Part shown: positions 37,193 to 45,820 of the stretch, in pieces
How the letters are laid out: each line of letters opens with the position of its first letter
Numbering within the stretch: the first letter of the stretch is position 1
Assembly (NCBI RefSeq): GCF_005217605.1
Contig: NZ_SZPX01000002.1
Location: 124,001 to 188,000 of the forward strand
Length of the DNA: 64,000 nt
Direction of reading: 5' to 3'
Origin: Sulfurimonas crateris
GTDB taxonomy: Bacteria > Campylobacterota > Campylobacteria > Campylobacterales > Sulfurimonadaceae
The notes under the pieces: generated by a model
Database searches by the model: none
What the model was told of the DNA's origin: nothing
The model's input: the letters and a program-made list of their open reading frames with translations, nothing else
Translations under genes and position numbers: made by a program

Positions 37193-39980
37193 TTAACAAC
37201 TCCTTTGCTTCGCTGAACTTATATTTTTGTATCAATCTTTTTACCTTTTCAAAGAGCTCTTTATCCTCTTCGTCCAGATCATACATCTCTATCTCTTGAA
37301 CTATCGGTTCACACATTTTTGGGCGTCTTGATGCTACTGCACTACGCAGCTTTAAAAATAGAGCCTCTCTTTGTTCTTGGCTGATCTCAAGCGCACCTTT
37401 TACTTCATCTAAAGGGTTTTTGTCTTTAGTGCGCTCATCCGTTTTTAAAGTCGGTCTTAATTGCTCAAGTTCGATCTCAAAAATAAAGCTGCTCCCCTCG
37501 CCAAAGGTGCTCTCAACCCAGATCTTGCCTCCCATAAGCTCGACAAGCTCCCTGCATATAGCAAGTCCAAGACCCGTACCCCCGTATTTTCTTGTTGTGC
37601 TCTCATCTGCCTGCGTAAAAGAGTTAAACAGATTCTCTATCTGTTGTTGCGATAGACCTATTCCGGTGTCGCTTACCATAAATCTAAATCTACTGTTAGA
37701 GAGCCTGTTTACGAAAAGCTTTACATAGCCGCTGTGTGTGAACTTGACCGCATTGGAGGTTAGGTTTGAGAGCACCTGCATGATCCTCAGACTATCGCCG
37801 TAAACATACATTTCATCGGTTTTGTCATAGATTATCTCAAACGCAAGGCCTTTCTCTGCCGCTTTTATTTTTGTTATGTTGCTTATGCTGTCAAGTACTT
37901 CTATAAGATTAAAATCACTCTTGTTTATCCTCATCTTTTTAGCCTCTATCTTTGAGAGGTCTAAGATATCGTTTAGAAGTGAGAGCAGATCGTTTGATGC
38001 GTTTTCTATGATCTGCACGTACTGCAGAAGCGGTTGTGTAGTAATATTTTTCTTAATAAGGTATGCCATGCTGACGATGGAGTTCATCGGTGTTCTTATC
38101 TCATGCGACATATTTGCCAAAAAGTTTGATTTTGTTTTTGATGCCTCTTCTGCCTTTGCTCTGGCATTTTCGAGCTCTTTATTTAGTAAAGATAGCTTTC
38201 TTATCCAGTATGTCACGCCAAGAGCAATAACTCCGGCAACAGCCAATATTTTCCATATTAGTGAGTAGTTAACACCGTTCTCATAATTGATGGCAACCCA
38301 TTTGTTTAGTATTTTCTGCTTCTCATCGTCACTTACGGAGTAAATCGCTTTTTCAAAAACAGCCAAAAGCGTAGGGTCATCGTTTCTAACTCCAATTCCT
38401 AGTTCCCACATATCTTCAAACTTACCTGCGATCTTAAGCTCTCCGGTGAACTCTTTTTGAAAGAAGTACCCGACACTTGCCAGTGTTCCAATGTAGCCGA
38501 AAAGTTCGCCGCTTCTAACCATCTCAAGCCCATCTTTTGCACTTTTTACATCGACTATATTTAGCGAAGGGTATCTTCTCTTTAATATTTCATTGTATGA
38601 GTACCCCTCTGGAATCCCTATCTTTTTATCTCCTACACTCTCAAAATCTGCAATAAATGCCACATTAGGTCTGGTGGCAAGTACAACGGGTATTCTAAGG
38701 TATGGAGATGTGAAGTCAAGATACTCCTTTCTCTCTTTAGTCTCCATCGCAAGTGGCAAAATATCGCATTTTCTAGCCCTTGCAAACTCCAGAGACTGCA
38801 TCCAGTTATCTGTTTTTACAACCTCTATGGGAATGGAGAGATCTCTTTTAAACAACTCAAAGTAATCGGCACTAAGTCCTACGTGCTTGCCCTCTTGAAT
38901 GCTCTCAAAAGGCATCCAATTCGGATCGACACATGCCTTGATGACTTTTTTACTCTCTAGGTAACTCTTCTCGTATTCGCTAAGGGTAGAGATCTGCTCA
39001 TTTAAAATATTTTCGCTTTTATAAGTTATATATCCGCTCTCTTTAAGATTGTCAAAAGTATAGTTATTTAGAAGTTCAGAGAGTTCAAAGCCATCCTTTA
39101 AGAGACCAAGTTTTGCATACATCTGCGCATTTAATTTTATAAGCTCGGGAACTACAGCTCCTACTTTAAAAATATTTGTTTTAAAGAGTCTCTCCACAAC
39201 AATAGCCTCATAAAGAAGAGACTCTTTGGATTTTGCTTGTGAGTATTTGTCATATATTAGGTCTATAATCTCTTTTTTGTGTTTAAAAGCATACTCCCAT
39301 CCTCTGTTTGTTGCAACGGCAAACTTCTCTACCATATCTGGATTGTTGCGAGCTAACTCATCTGAGGTAAATAGCTCTACATCATATGAGTAGATCCCAA
39401 AATCAGCAGGATTTAAAATATTATATTTAATTCCCTCTTTATCAAAAAAATAGGGCTGGTTAGAGATAAAGATAGACATAGCGTCAACTTCACCGCTTCT
39501 AAACTTATCTATACTGAAATCGTGAGTTACAAGAGTGTAATCGCTGCTTTTAACTCCTCCCTCTTTTAAAAGCACACCTATGCTGGTGTGATCTATCTCA
39601 TATGGCAGAGCCATTATCTTCTTGCCTCTAAGCTGCTCAACTGTCGTTATCTCAGGCTTTACCGCAAAACCAAGAGTATTTTGTTTAAAATATGAGGCGA
39701 TAAGCACAACAGGCTTGTTTTGAAGTCTGTCTAAAATAAGTGAAGATGAGGAGACCCCAAACTCTGCTCTCTTCTCTATAACTTCATCGCTGATATCTAT
39801 TCCGTTCGCATACTCTCTAAGCTCTACGTCAAGACCGATCTCTCTATAGTACCCTTTTTCAATTGCGGCATAAAATCCTGCAAATTCAAACTGGTGTTTC
39901 CACTCAAGCTGGACTGAGACCTTCTGAATTGAAGCCATAATAGTTGTTGAGAAGAGTAGTAAAGTCAGCAGTTTTAGCAA
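37185..39980 (-). CDS. Sensor histidine kinase with NMT1/THI5 and SBP-3 ligand domains
   Basis: A 931-residue membrane sensor. Signal peptide, then an NMT1/THI5-like solute-binding domain (VQLEWKHQFEFAGFYAAIEKG, about residues 22-300), then a family-3 solute-binding domain (about 345-580: VIKACVDPNWMPFESIQEGK), one TM segment (about 590-610), an H-box ([18 protein letters not shown]), an HATPase ([30 protein letters not shown]) and a helical C-terminal extension without an obvious HPt histidine. It should sense two small periplasmic ligands. TTG start with AGGAT upstream. Confidence 0.9.
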   Translation of the reverse strand: MLKLLTLLLFSTTIMASIQKVSVQLEWKHQFEFAGFYAAIEKGYYREIGLDVELREYANGIDISDEVIEKRAEFGVSSSSLILDRLQNKPVVLIASYFKQNTLGFAVKPEITTVEQLRGKKIMALPYEIDHTSIGVLLKEGGVKSSDYTLVTHDFSIDKFRSGEVDAMSIFISNQPYFFDKEGIKYNILNPADFGIYSYDVELFTSDELARNNPDMVEKFAVATNRGWEYAFKHKKEIIDLIYDKYSQAKSKESLLYEAIVVERLFKTNIFKVGAVVPELIKLNAQMYAKLGLLKDGFELSELLNNYTFDNLKESGYITYKSENILNEQISTLSEYEKSYLESKKVIKACVDPNWMPFESIQEGKHVGLSADYFELFKRDLSIPIEVVKTDNWMQSLEFARARKCDILPLAMETKERKEYLDFTSPYLRIPVVLATRPNVAFIADFESVGDKKIGIPEGYSYNEILKRRYPSLNIVDVKSAKDGLEMVRSGELFGYIGTLASVGYFFQKEFTGELKIAGKFEDMWELGIGVRNDDPTLLAVFEKAIYSVSDDEKQKILNKWVAINYENGVNYSLIWKILAVAGVIALGVTYWIRKLSLLNKELENARAKAEEASKTKSNFLANMSHEIRTPMNSIVSMAYLIKKNITTQPLLQYVQIIENASNDLLSLLNDILDLSKIEAKKMRINKSDFNLIEVLDSISNITKIKAAEKGLAFEIIYDKTDEMYVYGDSLRIMQVLSNLTSNAVKFTHSGYVKLFVNRLSNSRFRFMVSDTGIGLSQQQIENLFNSFTQADESTTRKYGGTGLGLAICRELVELMGGKIWVESTFGEGSSFIFEIELEQLRPTLKTDERTKDKNPLDEVKGALEISQEQREALFLKLRSAVASRRPKMCEPIVQEIEMYDLDEEDKELFEKVKRLIQKYKFSEAKELLNA

Positions 39981-40018
39981 TATAGATCCTTTAATGATAA
40001 TATTCTATCCTATAAAAG

Positions 40019-40040
40019 TCTCAAAATAATCTCAAAATAT
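40019..40040. repeat. Tandem 11-bp direct repeat, putative OmpR-type operator
   Basis: TCTCAAAATAA followed directly by TCTCAAAATAT, 10 of 11 bases identical, in the divergent region between the kinase operon and the REC-GGDEF gene. Eleven-base spacing places both copies on the same helix face, the usual arrangement for OmpR/PhoB-type regulators. The regulator could be the 35406 product (inference). Confidence 0.5.
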
Positions 40041-40070
40041 AAATAAGACATCTTTATGACAAAATAGTGT

Positions 40071-40076
40071 TATAAT
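40071..40076 (+). promoter_or_regulatory. Putative -10 box of REC-GGDEF gene
   Basis: TATAAT with six bases (TTTCCC) before the ATG at 40083 and no ribosome-binding site in between, so the message is probably leaderless. Confidence 0.5.
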
Positions 40077-40082
40077 TTTCCC

Positions 40083-40967
40083 ATGGAAAAAACAAAAAAA
40101 ACAATTTTAGTAGTAGACGATACAGAGACAAATATTGATATTATGCTTGAGTTACTTTCAGATAAGTATGATGTAGTTGTCGCACTTGACGGCAAAAGCG
40201 CTTTTGATGCGGTTGGGGATAATGAGGTAGATTTGATACTTCTTGATATTATGATGCCTGATATAGACGGTTACGATGTTTGCCGCGGATTAAAGGCTGA
40301 TGAGAGGAGTATAAATATTCCTATAATATTTATAACGGCTTTGGATGATGAGAAGAGCATAGAGAAAGCTTATGCGGCAGGCGGAGACGACTATGTAGCT
40401 AAGCCTTTTAAGCCGCTTGAACTCTTGGCTAGAATTGATACTCAGCTAAAGTTAAAAGAGCTTATAAACCACCTTAACTATATATCCTCCTATGATGAGA
40501 TGACGGGAATATATAACAGAAGAAAGTTTTTTGAGCTTGGAGAGAAGAGGTTTGCTCAGAGTACAAACGAGCTCTACGCCGTAATGATAGATATAGACAA
40601 GTTTAAAAACATAAACGACAGCTACGGACATCCGACGGGAGACAGAGTTATAAAAATAGTTGCCAAAACAGTATCGGAGTATCTCTCACATGATGCCATT
40701 TTTGGAAGACTAGGAGGCGAAGAGTTTGCGATCCTGTGCAACTGCCCCTCACCAAAAAGCGTCTCTGAGAATATTGAGAGCATAAGAGCGGCTGTAGAAG
40801 CATTAGAGCTGCTCTCGGATGCGGGAGAGAGTATAAAACTCACTATAAGTGAGGGCGTAGCTAAAAGAAATAGCGCTACAAAAAGTCTTGATGACCTACT
40901 TAGAGTTGCGGATGTCGCACTATATGAGGCAAAAGGGCTGGGTAGAAACAGGGTCATTTTTAGGTAA
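40083..40967 (+). CDS. Response regulator with GGDEF domain (diguanylate cyclase)
   Basis: A 294-residue PleD/WspR-like protein. The receiver domain (about 1-125) has ILVVDDTETN and phospho-acceptor in LILLDIMMPDIDGYDV, closely resembling that of the REC-kinase at 36074. The GGDEF domain has an intact active site RLGGEEFAIL and MIDIDKFKNINDSYGH for metal and substrate. No RxxD inhibitory site precedes GGEEF, so product inhibition may be weak. It should make c-di-GMP when phosphorylated. It diverges from the kinase operon, suggesting shared control. Confidence 0.93.
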   Translation: MEKTKKTILVVDDTETNIDIMLELLSDKYDVVVALDGKSAFDAVGDNEVDLILLDIMMPDIDGYDVCRGLKADERSINIPIIFITALDDEKSIEKAYAAGGDDYVAKPFKPLELLARIDTQLKLKELINHLNYISSYDEMTGIYNRRKFFELGEKRFAQSTNELYAVMIDIDKFKNINDSYGHPTGDRVIKIVAKTVSEYLSHDAIFGRLGGEEFAILCNCPSPKSVSENIESIRAAVEALELLSDAGESIKLTISEGVAKRNSATKSLDDLLRVADVALYEAKGLGRNRVIFR

Positions 40968-41041
40968 TCTGATTTAGGTACTGTTTGTTTATCTTTAAAA
41001 AATGGTATCATCTTAGTTAATAATTGAAAAGGTTTACTGAA

Positions 41042-41494
41042 ATGAGAAGAGACATCGATAGCAACAATCTTCAGGTCAGAGAAGCTCTTATGAAGATGGC
41101 TTCGTTTCATCTCTACTTTGCCTCAGCTGCTCTTTATATTTAGGGATCTTCAAGCCTATCTCTGATAAGAAAAGAGGATACCGTGGCAAGGTTGGGAGGC
41201 GACGAGTTTGTCGTTTTACTCTCTGATCTTAGCGATAATGAGTCAGAGGCTTTGGAGATGGCACGAAATGTATCGCAAAAGATACACAGCGTTATGGATA
41301 GAGGTATATTTGTAGGAGATGTAGTTCTAAACGTAACACTGAGTTTAGGAGTCGCACTTATCGGCAAAGATGGTGAAACAGTAGATGAGGCTCTAAAACA
41401 TGCGGATATGGCAATGTATAACGCAAAAGATGCGGGAAGGAACTGCACCAAGTTTTATAGTAGGTTTAATGGCAGAGGTGCTAAAGAGGTTTGA
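41042..41494 (+). pseudogene. GGDEF-domain relic
   Basis: A single frame runs from ATG 41042 to the stop at 41492-41494 with one in-frame TAG at 41141-41143. After the stop it reads RKEDTVARLGGDEFVVLL and continues to the end of a GGDEF domain (ADMAMYNAKDAGRN), with both active site and RxxD site. Before the stop it gives 33 residues in which VREALMKMASF resembles the usual lead-in to a GGDEF domain, but the first half of the domain (DxxxFKxxND) is missing. Most likely an internally deleted, stop-interrupted cyclase. A GTG at 41183 could start a 103-residue fragment, unlikely to be active. Confidence 0.7.
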
Positions 41495-42599
41495 TAACGA
41501 TCTCGCTTATCTCTGAACTTGCACCAAGTCTCATAGGCGGTCCCCAAAATCCAGTTCCTTTATTCACATAGATCTGAAGCTCCTCATTGTGTCGGTGCAG
41601 ACCGCTAATATAGGGCTGCTGAAGCTGAACTAGAAATTTAAAAGGGTAGAGTTGTCCGCCGTGCGTATGTCCGCTTAACATCAGATCAACACCGCTGGTT
41701 ACTTCATAAATAAATCTCGGCTGATGAGCCAAAAGAACCGTGGGGGACTCTTGGGTGTTTTCTAGAGCTTTTTGGAGGTTTGGCATATATTTTTCTGCTC
41801 TGTATCCAAAGATGTCATAAACACCCGCAAGATTAAAACCTCTGCCGTCTTCTCCAATATAAACATTTTCATTTTCCAAAACCCGTATGCCAAGAGATTT
41901 CATACTCTCTATAATGGTCTCTATGTCGTGAAAATACTCATGATTTCCGACTACGTAGTATGTCCCCAGTTTTGAATTTAACTTTTTGAGTACGTTTAGC
42001 GTCCCTTGTGCACCAAGAACATCTACGTCTATAAGGTCTCCGGTAATAACGACAATGTCAGGATCAAGTCTATTCGCCTTATCTACAATATCCTCTATAA
42101 AACCTTTGTCTATAAGCCCTCCGATATGAATGTCACTGAGCTGGACTATCTTGTATGACTCTTTTAAGCTCTTGATCTTAACTTCTACCTTTTGAATTTC
42201 TACAAATTTGGCATTATGAATAGACTTTAGAGTCAGCGTAGCTGCTGCAGCTATAGATGAGACGTCGAGGGATTTTTTAAAAAATGCTCTTCTTGAGTCG
42301 GAGATCGGTGCAAATGAGAGAAGCACTCTTGAGATATCATAAACGACCGCACTCCAAAAGAGTAAAAAAAGCACACCGATAGGAAGTGAGAAGAGAAAAT
42401 AGAGCCAGCTTGGCGTATCTACATAGTATCTTGCCATCATGTAACACAAGATGCCCAGAAGGTTGATTATAAGAAATATACGAAAATAGTATTTTGTCTT
42501 TTGGTTTATATCAAGTTTGGCGATAAGCCTTCTGCTTATATACATATTGAGCAGGATAAAGACGCCGATAAAAGCGGTAAAAAAGAGTATGTAATTCAT
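41481..42599 (-). CDS. Membrane-anchored metallophosphoesterase (YkuE-like)
   Basis: A 372-residue protein with about four N-terminal TM segments (within residues 1-105), followed by a calcineurin-like phosphoesterase domain. All metal motifs are present: SDIHIGG, TGDLID, GNHEYF, LLAHQPRF and SGHTHGGQ. Related proteins hydrolyse lipid-linked pyrophosphates (LpxH-like, YkuE); the substrate here is unknown. The 3' end overlaps the GGDEF relic by 14 bases. Confidence 0.9.
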   Translation of the reverse strand: MNYILFFTAFIGVFILLNMYISRRLIAKLDINQKTKYYFRIFLIINLLGILCYMMARYYVDTPSWLYFLFSLPIGVLFLLFWSAVVYDISRVLLSFAPISDSRRAFFKKSLDVSSIAAAATLTLKSIHNAKFVEIQKVEVKIKSLKESYKIVQLSDIHIGGLIDKGFIEDIVDKANRLDPDIVVITGDLIDVDVLGAQGTLNVLKKLNSKLGTYYVVGNHEYFHDIETIIESMKSLGIRVLENENVYIGEDGRGFNLAGVYDIFGYRAEKYMPNLQKALENTQESPTVLLAHQPRFIYEVTSGVDLMLSGHTHGGQLYPFKFLVQLQQPYISGLHRHNEELQIYVNKGTGFWGPPMRLGASSEISEIVIKPL

Positions 42600-42642
42600 C
42601 TGGGAAGTATATCAAAATTGAAAAAATGTTATCATTCTTTTT

Positions 42643-43287
42643 ATGAAAATATGTAAAATTTGCAGTAGTAATACAACATCTATAACAGATACAAAAACTC
42701 AAAAAATATATCATAAATGTCCTGAGTGTCGCTATATTTCTCTTGATGAGGCTTTTTACGTCGATGAGGAGAGAGAAAAAAAGCATTACGATAAGCACCA
42801 CAACACTCTTGAATCTCTGGGCTATGTAAAGATGTTCGAGGATTTAGTGGAGGAGTTCGTCCTTCCTTACAAAGATGAGATAAGAAGCGCGCTTGATTTT
42901 GGGTGCGGGGAGGGTGAGGTACTGCCAATAGTTTTGCAGAGGAGTGGAGTAGCAAGCGACAGATATGACCTCTTTTACTTTCCTACAAAAGTTTATGAGG
43001 GAAAAAAGTATGACCTTATTGCCTCTACCGAGGTGTTTGAACATCTCTCATTCCCGATTGAAGTTTTTAAAAAACTGCTCTCTCATCTGGAAAAAAATGG
43101 CTATCTTCTGCTGATGAGCGCATTTCATCCAGATAATGACGAAGAGTTTTTAAAGTGGTGGTATATAAGAGACGTGACACATATTGGCTTTTTTAATATC
43201 AAAACGTTTGAGTACATGGCACAGAAGTTCGGTGTTACAATAATTAAACATAACTTTAAAAATATAATTCTTTTTCAAAATAGATAG
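42643..43287 (+). CDS. Methyltransferase with N-terminal zinc ribbon
   Basis: A 214-residue protein. Residues 1-30 hold a CxxC...CxxC ribbon (CKIC and CPEC), followed by a class I SAM-dependent methyltransferase fold (ALDFGCGEGEVLP; then IASTEVFEHLSFP). Proteins of this build modify sugars, lipids or RNA; the substrate cannot be told. TATCAT ends seven bases before the ATG and no ribosome-binding site is evident, so it may be leaderless. Confidence 0.82.
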   Translation: MKICKICSSNTTSITDTKTQKIYHKCPECRYISLDEAFYVDEEREKKHYDKHHNTLESLGYVKMFEDLVEEFVLPYKDEIRSALDFGCGEGEVLPIVLQRSGVASDRYDLFYFPTKVYEGKKYDLIASTEVFEHLSFPIEVFKKLLSHLEKNGYLLLMSAFHPDNDEEFLKWWYIRDVTHIGFFNIKTFEYMAQKFGVTIIKHNFKNIILFQNR

Positions 43288-43340
43288 CTATAAAAAGAAA
43301 TAGAGGTTATACTCTGTCAAAATTATGTCAAGGATTAAGA

Positions 43341-43973
43341 ATGAAAAATATAGTTATCTCTGCACTTATGGTGCTTTTTGCCGCTTCAGGTGCAATTGCA
43401 AGTCAAAAAAGCGGATGTGAACTGGCTCAAGTAGGAGCTGTTGAGGTTAGTTGGACAGGTTATAAAACTCCTAGTAAAGTAGGTGTAGGCGGAGTTTTTG
43501 ATAGCGTAGCATATACACCTGTTGCAAAGAGCGGTGAGAACTTTCGCTCGATCTTGGTCGGTTCATCTGTTGTAATTGATACTTCAAGCGTAAACTCAAA
43601 GCATGAGGATCGTGACGGCAAGCTTGCTAAATTTTTCTTCGGTATGATGAGTGAGAAAAACATCAATGCAAAGATAGTAGATATCAAAGCTGATAAAAGA
43701 GTAAAAGATGCGCCAAGAACAGGCGTAGTAGATGTAGAGATAGAGATGAACGGTGTTAAAAAAACAGTTCCTATGACATACAGCTTTAGCGATGATATAT
43801 TTGAAGCAAAAGGAACTATCGATATTTTAGACTTTAGCGCAGGCGATGCTCTATCATCAATAAATAAAGCGTGTTTTGACCTTCATGAAGGAAAAACATG
43901 GAGTGAAACAGGGATAGCGTTTAAAACTAAGATAGAAGCTATTCTTTGTAATGTTAAACCGTTAAAAGAATAA
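43341..43973 (+). CDS. YceI-family periplasmic protein
   Basis: A 210-residue exported protein: signal peptide (ISALMVLFAASGAIA) and a YceI-like lipocalin-type barrel (VEVSWTGYKTPSKVGVGGVFDS...). The family binds isoprenoid-like lipids; the exact role is unknown. AAGGATTAAG precedes the ATG. Two cysteines outside the signal peptide could form a disulfide, suiting the Dsb proteins encoded here. Confidence 0.85.
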   Translation: MKNIVISALMVLFAASGAIASQKSGCELAQVGAVEVSWTGYKTPSKVGVGGVFDSVAYTPVAKSGENFRSILVGSSVVIDTSSVNSKHEDRDGKLAKFFFGMMSEKNINAKIVDIKADKRVKDAPRTGVVDVEIEMNGVKKTVPMTYSFSDDIFEAKGTIDILDFSAGDALSSINKACFDLHEGKTWSETGIAFKTKIEAILCNVKPLKE

Positions 43974-44025
43974 CATAAAACCATACTCACTTATTTATAA
44001 AAAAACGTAAAGTGTCAGTTTTTCT

Positions 44026-44046
44026 CCCCTATCCGAAAGATAGGGG
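44026..44046. terminator. Hairpin at end of repeat copy 2, possible terminator
   Basis: Stem CCCCTATC-CGAAA-GATAGGGG between the convergent yceI-like and pdxA genes. It replaces, at the same boundary, the CGAAAAAC hairpin of copy 1. No good T-tract follows on either strand. Confidence 0.4.
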
Positions 44047-44110
44047 TAGCTTTAGGGGGTTGTAGGGACTTTAGTCCATGCCACCAAAAACGGACGAGTT
44101 CGTTTTTGTG
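44046..44110 (-). repeat. Dispersed palindromic repeat, copy 2
   Basis: Reverse-orientation copy of the element at 15430-15494. The tail and second palindrome (GGACTAAAGTCC) are nearly identical. In the first stem a T-A pair of copy 1 is an A-T pair here, a compensatory change. Bases 44071-44110 of the element are read as the last codons and stop of pdxA. Confidence 0.85.
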
Positions 44111-45024
44111 CGTAACATCAGTATACCGCTCTTAATCGCATTTATGTAGCTAAGAGTGTTCGCATTGCCTTTGTAGGCGATGTCAAACGCAGTTCCATGA
44201 TCTACCGAAGTTCTGATTATCGGTAGATTGAGCGAGACATTTATACTCTCATCAAAGTAGAGCGCTTTTAGAGGTGCGAGACCCTGGTCGTGATACATCG
44301 CCACGAAGTATCTATACTTCTCTCTGGCATGCGGCGTAAAAGCGGTATCTGGAACAAGCGGACCCACAAACTGCTCAAAACCTATCTTCTTGTTTGCACT
44401 CTTTATAGCTTTTGTAATTCTAAGCTCCTCATCTCCAAGAACTCCGTTATCACCCGCATGAGGATTAAGCCCGAGAACTGCCACGCTCTCTTTTGGTATT
44501 GAGTTATGAAGAGCCAAAAAGAACTCTTTTAGCTTTTTGTACTGCACTGCAGACGCTACATCTTTTAAGGGAATATGCTCGGTAAATAGAGCCACGAACA
44601 TCTTCTCGCATCCAAGCATCATAATGGCATCTTTTTTAAAATAGTCACGAAGCATATCTGTATGTCCTTTGTAGCGCAGACCGGCTAACATCCACGCCTC
44701 TTTGTGGATAGGCATCGTCACGACCGCCTCAGTCTCTTTTGCTTCGCAAAGTTTTATGGCGCTTAAAAATGAGTCGTAGGAGTATCTTCCCGCATTTTTG
44801 TCAACGCAACCCTCTTTTATATTGAAGCTTCCCTCAACCTCATGCAGTACAAAATCGGAGGGAACAGAGACGTCTAAAAGCTCGCAGGCTTGATTTAACA
44901 TATAGGAGTTTATGCAGTATATGGGCGCGCAGAGTGCAGAGACCTCTTTGTGGGCTTTGAGAGCTATCTCGATTCCCACACCGTTTAGATCGCCTACGCT
45001 GATGGCAATGCGCTTTTTGCTCAT
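44071..45024 (-). CDS. pdxA: 4-hydroxythreonine-4-phosphate dehydrogenase
   Basis: NAD-dependent enzyme of deoxyxylulose-phosphate-dependent vitamin B6 synthesis; its product is joined to DXP by PdxJ. Metal-site histidines lie in YKGHTDMLRD, GLNPHAGDNG and VAMYHDQGLAP; IRTSVDHGTAFD is the C-terminal signature. The family's conserved end falls near SGILMLR; the remaining residues KTNSSVFGGMD and the stop come from the dispersed repeat. Overlaps pdxJ by four bases. Confidence 0.95.
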   Translation of the reverse strand: MSKKRIAISVGDLNGVGIEIALKAHKEVSALCAPIYCINSYMLNQACELLDVSVPSDFVLHEVEGSFNIKEGCVDKNAGRYSYDSFLSAIKLCEAKETEAVVTMPIHKEAWMLAGLRYKGHTDMLRDYFKKDAIMMLGCEKMFVALFTEHIPLKDVASAVQYKKLKEFFLALHNSIPKESVAVLGLNPHAGDNGVLGDEELRITKAIKSANKKIGFEQFVGPLVPDTAFTPHAREKYRYFVAMYHDQGLAPLKALYFDESINVSLNLPIIRTSVDHGTAFDIAYKGNANTLSYINAIKSGILMLRTKTNSSVFGGMD

Positions 45025-45803
45025 CTGGCAGTGAGTCGCTTCATCTCTTTTACAGCATCTGCCAAACCGCTAAAGACGCTTCTTGCAACAATGCTCTGAC
45101 CGATGTTAAGCTCAGTGATCTCAGCTATCTTCATCATCTCATGGACATTATGATAGTTTAGCCCGTGCCCAGCGGCAACTTCCAAACCTATCTTTTTTGC
45201 ATGTTTCGCGGCTGCAGTTATCTCTGCTAATGATTTTTCAACTCTTATAGAGAGTTCATTTCTAGGAAGTTCCAGCTCTTTTAGTGAGTGGTTTGAGGAT
45301 GAAAGTGAAGAGTTGAGCATCGCGTAAATATTTGCAAATGCTCCGGTGTGAAGCTCAACCATCTCTGCACCAAGTTTTTTGGATTTCTCGACTGCTTCTA
45401 TTGTCGGGTCGATAAAGAGCGAAACAGGGATGATGTAATCATGCAGAAGCTCTATAGCGTAGGCTATCTCATCTTCATGCCCTACTACGTCAAGTCCGCC
45501 CTCGGTCGTTACCTCTTCTCTCTTCTCAGGAACCAAAGTAGCGCGGTGGGGTTTTAGGTCGGCTACTATGTTTAGAATATCTCTGTTGATTGAGCACTCA
45601 AGGTTAACGGGAAGAGTAGAGTGCTTCATAATGTTGTAGGCATCGACGTCTTGAATATGACGTCTATCCTCTCTAAGGTGGATGGTTATCTGATCGGCTC
45701 CATTTGCACACGCAACGTAGAGGGCATTTAAGATGTCAGGGTCGTTGACACGTCTAGCTTCTCTTAAAACCGCCACATGGTCAATGTTTACGCCAAGTTT
45801 CAT
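45021..45803 (-). CDS. pdxJ: Pyridoxine 5'-phosphate synthase
   Basis: Condenses 1-deoxyxylulose-5-phosphate with 3-amino-2-oxopropyl phosphate to give pyridoxine phosphate. Signature parts are MKLGVNIDHVAVLREAR at the N-terminus, the catalytic histidine in DQITIHLREDRRHI, AAGHGLNYHNV, and the C-terminal ELNIGQSIVARS. The ATG at 45803 is preferred to an upstream TTG (45812), since homologues begin LGVNIDH. Product supplies PLP for the aminotransferases seen here. Confidence 0.96.
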   Translation of the reverse strand: MKLGVNIDHVAVLREARRVNDPDILNALYVACANGADQITIHLREDRRHIQDVDAYNIMKHSTLPVNLECSINRDILNIVADLKPHRATLVPEKREEVTTEGGLDVVGHEDEIAYAIELLHDYIIPVSLFIDPTIEAVEKSKKLGAEMVELHTGAFANIYAMLNSSLSSSNHSLKELELPRNELSIRVEKSLAEITAAAKHAKKIGLEVAAGHGLNYHNVHEMMKIAEITELNIGQSIVARSVFSGLADAVKEMKRLTAR

Positions 45804-45820
45804 ACTACTCAAATATTTTT

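Noticed and set aside
37185-39980. C-terminal helical region of the kinase as an HPt domain
   Set aside because: Helical, but with no histidine in a phosphotransfer context, so no phosphorelay step is assigned to it.
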